NCBI GenBank assembly: GCA_946406115.1
Contig: OX291558.1
Location: 18,158,205-18,222,204, forward strand
DNA from: Apoda limacodes
Taxonomy: Eukaryota; Arthropoda; Insecta; Lepidoptera; Limacodidae
DNA length: 64,000 nucleotides
Reading direction: 5' to 3'
The position numbers and the translations under genes were made by a program. The notes beneath the pieces were generated by a model. The model did not search any database and was not told the origin of the DNA. It saw only the letters and a program-made list of their open reading frames with translations. Positions within the stretch are counted from its first letter, which is position 1. Each line of letters begins with the position of its first letter. Of this stretch, positions 12,701 to 21,700 are shown one piece after another.

Positions 12701-15700
12701 AATTTCAATTTGATACCTCTACGCGTTCTTGAGTAAAAGAGTCTTGTCAGACAGACAGACAAACATTATTTGTAATGTGTTATAACTATAAACTAAGAAT
12801 TTTTAGATTTTTTCCTATATTAGTGATGTAAACCCTTGCTTAATCTGAAATTTCATGATTCTAGGACAACGGGAAGTACCCGATAGGTTTTGACTTATTT
12901 GTGAATGCTAAAAATATGTCACAAAAATGGCCGAATTTTGATAGTATTTGTTTATTGCGTTGACTTAGAAGCTTGATTTTTTTACAACTTTAAGTGACCG
13001 TAAAGTTTAGTATTTGATATTAATTTCAACTTGATACCTTCACGCGTTCCTGAGAAAACAGGGTCTTGACAAGACAGACAGACGTACAAGAAAGTAATCC
13101 AATAAGGGTTTGTATTTTCCTTTTGAGGCACGGAACCCTTAGAAAAGAGGGGATCGGCAGTTATTTTTTTAAGCGAAGTTTTTACACTTATCACAAAACA
13201 AAAACAATAATTTACCAGTTTAAGAATTATATAAAGGTATATTATTTCAGAAATGCAATACAGTGGAATCGATTTTTAAAACAGGACATGTGCGAGTCTG
13301 ACTGGCGCACCGAGGGTTCCGTACAAGCTTAGTTTAACTATCTAGTTTATCCATCACGGCAGTCAAGTTTCAGAGATAATAAGAAATCAAAAATATTTTA
13401 TTTGCAAGAAATTTGGTACTCACATTATAAATGTCAAATGTTAATATACCTAATGTTCAAAAATATTTAGGCTAAAAAGCATGCAAATATTTCTACTATA
13501 CTGCTGCCTTTATTACTATGGTTATTACTATTTGGTATTTTACAATGTAGTAATAATTGTGTAGTAATGTGGTATTTCTCGTTATCAGTAAAGTGGTACA
13601 ATTGCAAATCGATTGTTTTTTAGTCATCAAACTCCTCGACTATAACAATAACTAAACAATTCTACAAACCGTGACAAATATAGTCTTTGTAACTTCGTCA
13701 CTTCCCTTGTCACCATTGAAATACGTATAAAGGATATCCGAAGCCTTTACACTATCTAGGCCATTATGACAGCACACAACTTAAGAGGGACTTAACACGA
13801 GTACATCCAATGGTTTCGAGTCCTTTCATGAAATCTGTGCTTCTGTGTTGTAGGAACATTAAGTCTGTGTCGTTTGAATATTTGTATTCAGTGGGAATTA
13901 TATTATTACGTAGGATTAAATAGAACAATCGGCCAAATGTGTGTCGTAAATGCAATAATTGGGGCTCCGTATAATAAGAATTATTGCGGATATTTGAAAA
14001 CATATGCATTCGCACAAAGAATCTATTCTGAAACTGCTCTGTGTCTCTGACAATTTAAATTCTGAGGTGTGATGATTAATTCCTGTTGGTGGTGAACGGT
14101 GCGATGGTAGAAAGTAGCTTTGGGCATCATCTTAAATAATTTACATATTTTGGTTTATCATCTTTTTATACGTACTGTATTTACTTCAAGTTTGCATTAC
14201 CTATCATGTCAAAGCACTTCCCCTATTTTAATGATGTCTGAAGTTGAAGTAGGGTAGGTGGGTGATCAGATTCAACAAGGTTAAGAAATACCTACTGTTC
14301 TAATAATATACTGTCACTCACTTAACTTATCCCCCAGGGTAAGTGAGTGATAGATATAATACGAATGTACGAACTTTATAATTCACAAACTATAACAATA
14401 TTGGATACCCTGATTGGGACTTGAACCCGGGACCTTCTCCATAGCTGTCCAACCACGTACTGCTACTAGCGCTACTCGGTTGTCCGTTCGTCGTTCGCCC
14501 TCGACTGTTCGTTAGTGTATTCTGTTCTTTGATTTGGGTGATTCTCAATGCCCCCATTATTTCTGTTACAGATTCTCCCCCGCTCTTTTGACCTTCGCCG
14601 CGGTGGTTACAGGCTTCATCATGGTGATAGGTCTTTTCGGCAACCTTCTCACAGTCGTCGCTCTTCTCAAATGCCCTAAAGTGAGGAACGTTGCAGCGGC
14701 TTTTATTATCAGGTACAGTATTATTTTCCATTATTAAAAAAATTACAACTCATTGTGTTTTCTTGAGTGCCCATGGGAACTGATTAATGTAAGTGTCAGA
14801 TGAGAACTCTTAAGGGTCACCCCATCTAAAAGGCCGTTTTAAGAAAATCAAAAAAATATTTCCAGATGATAAATGACTTTATATCGCTAATTAAAAGCGA
14901 TCAACAAACGATCAATAACTCGATGTTAAAATATCAAGCAAAAAAATCAGATTTCCCCCAATCCTGACTTACTACATATAAGTACCTAGTCTGTCTGGAA
15001 ATTATTCTGTACTTCGTCTTGAATTTTGCCGCTTATAACTTTAAAGCTGGTAATTTACGACGTATGAGACAAATATATAATATAATAGGTCGGGTAAGAC
15101 TTTTCTTCTTTTCTTTTCTACGCATTATATGAAAACTTAAGAGAGCTTAAGAGCGAGGTGCATCTTTGACATTAAATTTAAACCAACTTTGTGCTACTTT
15201 TACTGACATTGCCTTTGGTCCATAAACGTCACAAAATTTTTTCGCGGCTTTCGTTCCATTTCTACCTTTATTGTTATAAAATTTTAAAATGTACCGAATT
15301 TCTTTATAGGGGTCACTCATTTCGACAGAAAGAAAAACAAATGAAAAATAGCGGGAAACACCATTTTACTAATTTGTTTCTTTTTTTGAAATGTAATCTT
15401 TTCATTTCATCAAAACCAGCCTGTCACAAATAGTACAGCCAAAGAAATTTTATTACAAGTTTGTATATACTATGTGCGAAAAGACTTTTTCCCCGTCCTA
15501 TTATAAAGCTACCTTAGTCCAGCTACTCTGCATCAGAAACAGTGTTGCGATGATAGGCCCACACCCTGTCACACCGGACTAAGTAGTTGGTTTAAAGAGG
15601 CTGGTCCTCCACATTATTATAAGCCGCTGGTTACCCTCCACTTGGGAAAAGAAGAAATTCATATAAAAAAAGATTATTTTCTGTGATTGAAATTTAGAGG

Positions 15701-18700
15701 GTCAATGGTACATAAGGGCTTTGGCTTTTCATGGTATAAATAGCACGCGTACTAAATTCTTAAAATATCGGCCCAATTACGCGATACCTGTCGAGGCAAC
15801 TACTTTGGATAATCCGTAGCAATGTACTTTTACTTTTGGTCAGTACCTTATTATGTGCACATTGAATTTTACTCTTTCTACGTCACATAAAAAAAAAGAC
15901 CTGAGTTGTATTTTTTTTTTTTTTTTGATGAAACAGCAATTAATTAATTTTTTTACATCAAAAATATATCAAATACGTATTATTTATTATGTTCACATAA
16001 TTCAGTGATAGTAATTTTACGCAAATTTAAATTAAAACCATTAGGTTGGACATTATTGTTTCTTTTACCATTGTTAGGTTTTAGGTACTTACCGTACTTA
16101 AATATTTACATAACTTGGTCACTCTCTTGTTACAGTCTTTGCATAGCCGACTTCCTATTCTGCGCGTTCGTGCTCCCGTTCGCCATATCAGGCTTCTGGA
16201 CGAGGACCTGGTCTCATGGGGATGTCCTGTGCAAGATGGTACCGTTCATACGGTACGGTAATGTCGGCGTCTCTCTCCTGAGCATCGCTCTCATTACCCT
16301 CAATCGGTGAGTATGGGCAAAAGAAACGTGATAAACATAACATAGTAGGTTACACGTGAATCATTACTGTTCAATGCAATGCGTGATGCTAATTACCAGT
16401 ACAGTTAGCTAGTGACGTATATGATTTGGAACGCAACTAAGTTTTTTTCAATGCTGCATATGGGAATAAGTGCTGTTACTTTTCATGAAATTAGGGGAAA
16501 CTCAACTAAAATTAGGGGAAATTCAACTAAAAAATTAAGCAATCAATGTATCATTTTTATTGCACATAACAATATACTTTGTTGTTCAGTTAACCAAAAA
16601 ATAACAATAAAAGGAATAGCACAATAAGGAGGCCTTATCGCTAACAAGTTATTTTTACTAGACAACCTTTGGGAAGAGTAACATTGACAGTAAGAGGTAG
16701 GTAATACACAGAGGAATATAAGTAATATAATGAGGAAGAAAAAACAATATTACTGTACATATACAAGTGACCGTTTTTAGCAGAAAGGTCTATCTACAAT
16801 TCATAGATATATCCTAAAAAACAATACAAAACGTTCAAAAAAATACCAAATGACAAGTATATATTTTCAACATTTAGATATCGATATGTCGAAAAGAAAA
16901 TAAGAAATATCTAATCACGGTGCTATATACTTCTTAAGATGAAACATGCACCACATTTAACAAAGAAAAGAAATAAAAAATCTAAAAATAATTGTTTTGA
17001 CTTCTATTGCTCTTACGATGACCCTTATATTATTTTTTCTTAAATATCTCCTATGTACAGACAAACATCGCCCAGTACACAAACAACTTGATATCGAATT
17101 AAATTAATTTTCTTCTTTTTAATCAAATCAAATCTTTAATTCACATTCCCAGAATTTTTTACCGTCTCCAATAGGACGAAATAATACATATTTTCGAATC
17201 AATCTGATATTGAATATCTAATAAAAACTGATTGACAATAGTACGTTCACAGCGTAATCCTATCGGCAATCGGCCTCTCCAATTTATTCCAATATTGATT
17301 TAATAATATCTATCGTATAAAATTTCAGCCGTAGCAATTTTCTTGAAAAAACAATTCGGACAAACACAATGGTGAAAATATTATTAACGTCTTAGAAATG
17401 ACCGTTATTTTCTCTGTAAATTTTGTTTAGCTAAAAGATTAAGTATTTTTTTATTAAACTTTGAAAGCTTTTAAATACTGGTTTATTTACTGACTCATCT
17501 TCTGTTTAACAAAGACTGTGTGAAAGTGATTCTTAAATCATAAGATGATCTAAACATTTCTCATTGAATTTTATATCGATGCCTAAGAAACCTTTGAGTA
17601 CCTTCATTTGCTTTTTATCCAAACCCATAAAATATCAAAAAATCAACCAAGGTATTCGTACCGTCTATAATACAAGAAAAGCAAAAGCTGTATGAAAATG
17701 CAAAAGAGTGATTTTCCAACTCCATGTTCTTTTAACTTTGCTTTATGCTTGCTTTATGGGCGCTAAGCTGAAATCGACAATGTTGATCTCAAATAGAGCT
17801 CATTTTTCAGTGGCAAAAATATATTGTAGATTTGTGAACAGCTTAGCGTAAAAGGTGGAAAATAATTAATTACAGTTATATCACATAAGATATAAAAATT
17901 CTAGTGCAGCAATTTTCTAGCTTTATAGAAACTGAACGTTTCATAAAATAAAACATGTTCCCGCTACTAGTTAATAAGGAGTTATGAATTAAAAATAGAA
18001 AAACGAGAGGTTCGGCCGTTATGTTTTTTATAGGGATGTTTTAACAGATATCATAAAATAAATACAGTTATTTGCTAGTTGAAGAAGGAAGAAAGCCATG
18101 TCATTTTTTTCTAGTCTGAAACTTGGAATCGATTTAAAATTCGAGCAGAAAACTGCAAATTCAAGTAAGGCACAGCGTTAATGCAGTGGCTAATACAAAA
18201 TTAATCAAGAAGTTAGTTTCGTTTAATAGCAGTCTAGAACCAAAAAAAAGCCTTCATTGAAACGAATGCTTTTCCAACACCTTATTTTATTTATGCTTAA
18301 AGCGCTGACATACAATTAAGTTCATCATTCAGCATAACTAGCAACTCATTCTGAGTGAGCATTGGTCTTTACACTCTTGTATCCATTATGTCCTGTAGCC
18401 TTCACCTGGCTCACTTTTATTACAATGTCAAAGATACAATACAAAACAATACAATACAAAGTACAGTGTACTCTACCGAAAAATAAGATAACCTCGTGTG
18501 CATAGTTTCAAGCTGCTATAACAATACATCGTCTATAGTTGTAAGGCTCTAATTTCGGCTAAAGTTTCAGCAAAGTTACATGCTTAGTTAAGACACAAAT
18601 ATGTTGTGACACTAAACAACAACCAGGATAGTAACTTAGTAAGAAGTTATAACTTTTATAATTACTTAGGAACTGCCACAAGAAGTTTATAGCTTGGCAC

Positions 18701-21700
18701 AATCTATGCCTAAAATTAATAACTTGAATCAAACTTATGATTACACGACTACTTTATTCATGTTCTAAGTACCTAAAACTGTACAGACCAATTTCAAAAC
18801 TTGAATAAAAATTTTTAAAGCAACTTCAAAAGTATGGTGGTATTAAGAAGGAGTAAGGAGTTTCAAAAAATGTTGGAAATTCAATTCTTCAATCAAATTT
18901 TTCAGACTTAAATATCAATTGGAAAAAAGTGAACTCAGTTGCCTTTGATGGATTGACAGTTTACTCCATTCAACAGATTCCGATTTGGAGATGGTTATAT
19001 TGTCCAATCCTTTATATAGTTTGTTTGTTAGCCCTTGAGCGTTGGGCACTATATGGGCTGAGACTCCTTGTGATTCTCGCCCCAAAAGACCGGTGGAGCA
19101 GTAATGGCTGCATCAGCCAACTCCATAATCAGTTCAAAAAAAATGTTTTGTCAGAAACTGGTAATGAAGGTATTTTATACTGTCCCCCCTATTTTAAACT
19201 AGTAATTTAAGACTTAAAAACGAAAAATACGAAAAACTACGACTGAGGACAAAAAACGTAAAGATATGCATATATCGATCTAAATCTAAAGCTTGTCAGG
19301 TTTCATTTTATAAGAATTCATTTTATACATAAATTTTGGTGCGGTACTCTAAAAAGTACCTTAATAAAGTAACCTGTCCAAACCTGACGTACCTACTTTT
19401 AGTTTGTCAGAAACAGGAAATAGTGTTATAAGTATTTTGGCCCAGGTTTTTTATTTTACCACTTATTACTTATTTTGGCCCTGGTATTTTATTTTACTGC
19501 TTATTACCTTTTTGGACCTGGTTTTTATTTTACCGCATATTATTTATTTTGGCCCTGTTTTTTCATTTTACCACTTTATTACTTATTTTAAAGCTGGTAA
19601 GTTACCATGTATGGGACCTATATAAAGCTACTTTAGTCCAGATACACTGATCAGAAGCGAAAGGCTCACCCTTGTCACGCAGGGCTGAAGTTATTGGTCA
19701 AAAGCGGTTGTCCACCACTGTGAAGATGTCGGTGTGTAACGAGCCACTAGTTACCCCCTTCTGGGGTTAAAAACCATGAAGTTATACATACCTACATTTG
19801 AATTCAACGCTAACCTACCTAAACTTTTTGTCTGTTTACAGGTACATAATGATAGCCCATCACAGCTGGTATGCGCGCGTCTACCGCAAGTTCAACATAG
19901 CCCTCATGATAGTCTTCTCGTGGATGTTCTCGTACGGTATGCAGATCCCGACCCTTGTTGGGGTATGGGGTACGTTCATGTTGTTTTATTTCAATTCTAT
20001 ATAAACATAATTTTAAGTTGTACTTTATTAGTTTATTTAATCTACAGCACTACGCATAAACCAATGTTTCAATCTAATAAAATCATGAAATTGCATTTCC
20101 TTGATATTCAATTCGCAATTTTCTTCATAACTTTGAGGTTACGTAGGAGGTTTATACTATATAAATTTGGGAAAGGATTTCTTTGGATCTACTTTGTAGA
20201 ATTTACTAAGATTTAATGTGTGTGTTATTCGACGGCATATACGTCAACAACCCTAACAAACTTAAAAACGATAAATATAATTTAATTCGGTAAAAAATAT
20301 CCTCATTTCATCCTTTTTCATTCCTTTTTGTCAAACAAATCCTTAAAGCTCAACATGCTATTAGGGTATACAACTATAGTGAAACAAAGTCTTCTTAGTT
20401 ATTTAAACCCTTACAAAACGTATTTTTGATAGCTTACATACATCAGGTATAATAAACTATTATTTTTCTTCTCGTTTTTCAATTAAAACATCAGTAAGCT
20501 AAGATGTACCTGCACTACTCACTCACGCTTGACTGTTTGTTTCTGCCTCTTAAATGGCAATGACTATTAATAACCTTAAGTACTACCCTGAAAAGAGTGT
20601 TACAAAAACATATATTAAGACTGTTTATGTTTCAGGTAAATTCGACTTTGATCCGGAGTTGGGAACTTGCTCCATCGTCACGGACGAGCACGGCCGCTCC
20701 GCTAAGACCGCTCTATTCGTTATCGCCTTCATTGTTCCCGCTTTACTCATCGTCATCTGCTACGCTAGGATATTCTGGGTCGTTCACAGGTGAGATTTTG
20801 GAAGCAATAACCAGTCCTACTTGTGACGATGGAAGTGTGTGTGTATGAAGAATGTAAGATCGTGGGTTCGATTCAAAGGTTACAATTTGTGTTTTATAAA
20901 AATTGGTTTTGAATCTGAGTTCTATTAATGGGGATATGTTGACCGCCCTTTGCGTTCGGGATGGAATACTGAATGTGAAAGTTGTATTTAATTGACTATG
21001 TTCTGATGCCTCTGAGTATTTCAGTTGATTGGTATTCTACCCAGCTACTTTGATCAGGTAGATATCACATAAGGATTACTTTAACAGTGCTTGTTAAAGA
21101 CTCCGTTCATCATCCTATCAATTATTTTTTTGTATTCAGCAAACAGACACCTACCTATGTCTTTTTTTGTAAAAATTAATGTGAATGAATGAATGTAAAA
21201 TGTAAAATCGTATGTTTCATATACTTATTTAAAAGAGATACGTCTCTATAGACGTAACCGAAATAAACAAAAGTACTTTTAAAATTTTTTAATTGATGAG
21301 TTAATGTTAAGTTAACAAAGATAATATATTCATGAGGAAAAATCGACAATAAAAAGAAAAATAAAAATGGTGGTTTACAGAATGGACATCTATTTTTATT
21401 TGTAAGAAATGTTTTTATCAGTTTTTAAATGTTTATTTTCAGCTCAGAGCAACGTATGCGCGAACATCAAAGATCGCAACACACAAGTCCCGGAACTTTA
21501 AACAATAGCGAGAAACGCTCTACAATCAAAGACCAGAGGGAAACAAAGGCAAGGCGAAATGAGTGGAGAATTACTAAGATGGTCCTCGCCATCTTTTTAT
21601 CATTTCTTGTCTGCTATTTGCCCATCACTATTGCAAAAGTTGCAGACAGTCATGTTCATTACCCTGGTAAGTTATTCTCGCCATCTTTCTGTGGTTCTTT

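Larger units (their letters stand above)
6800..14571 (+). other. moody intron 1 (7.8 kb), repeat-filled
   Basis: GT at 6800 and AG at 14570-14571 bound this intron. It holds a minisatellite (7137-7455), an interspersed-family copy (7455-7620), RTE-like relics (about 7790-8130, and 8255-8485 on the - strand), a foldback relic (9174-9569), a 'ccactaaggtggcaaacaag' repeat (10170-10240), a SINE (10835-11011), 'gggttccgt' repeats (12310-13330), a small Jockey relic (14060-14135) and a tRNA-like SINE head (14403-14485). The remainder is AT-rich with no gene seen. Confidence 0.7.
16307..19841 (+). other. moody intron 3 (3.5 kb)
   Basis: Mostly AT-rich and unassignable. It contains a short direct repeat at 16488-16530, a tandem array (19434-19594) and interspersed-family copy C (19630-19781). 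The 93-residue ORF at 18929 has no family I recognise. Confidence 0.65.

Noticed and set aside
14403..14485. Possible functional tRNA gene
   Set aside because: The acceptor and T stems are mispaired, and a similar head occurs in another SINE, so a SINE is the better reading.
14390..14731. 113-residue ORF on the - strand
   Set aside because: It overlaps the SINE head and moody exon 2 in antisense, so it is a shadow of real sequence on the other strand.
18929..19210. 93-residue ORF in moody intron 3
   Set aside because: It has no splice-linked partners or family resemblance, and its GC-richer centre looks repeat-derived.
20860..20885. 'gggttcgattcaaagg' as a tRNA B box in moody intron 5
   Set aside because: No A box or fold could be seen upstream; at most a SINE scrap.
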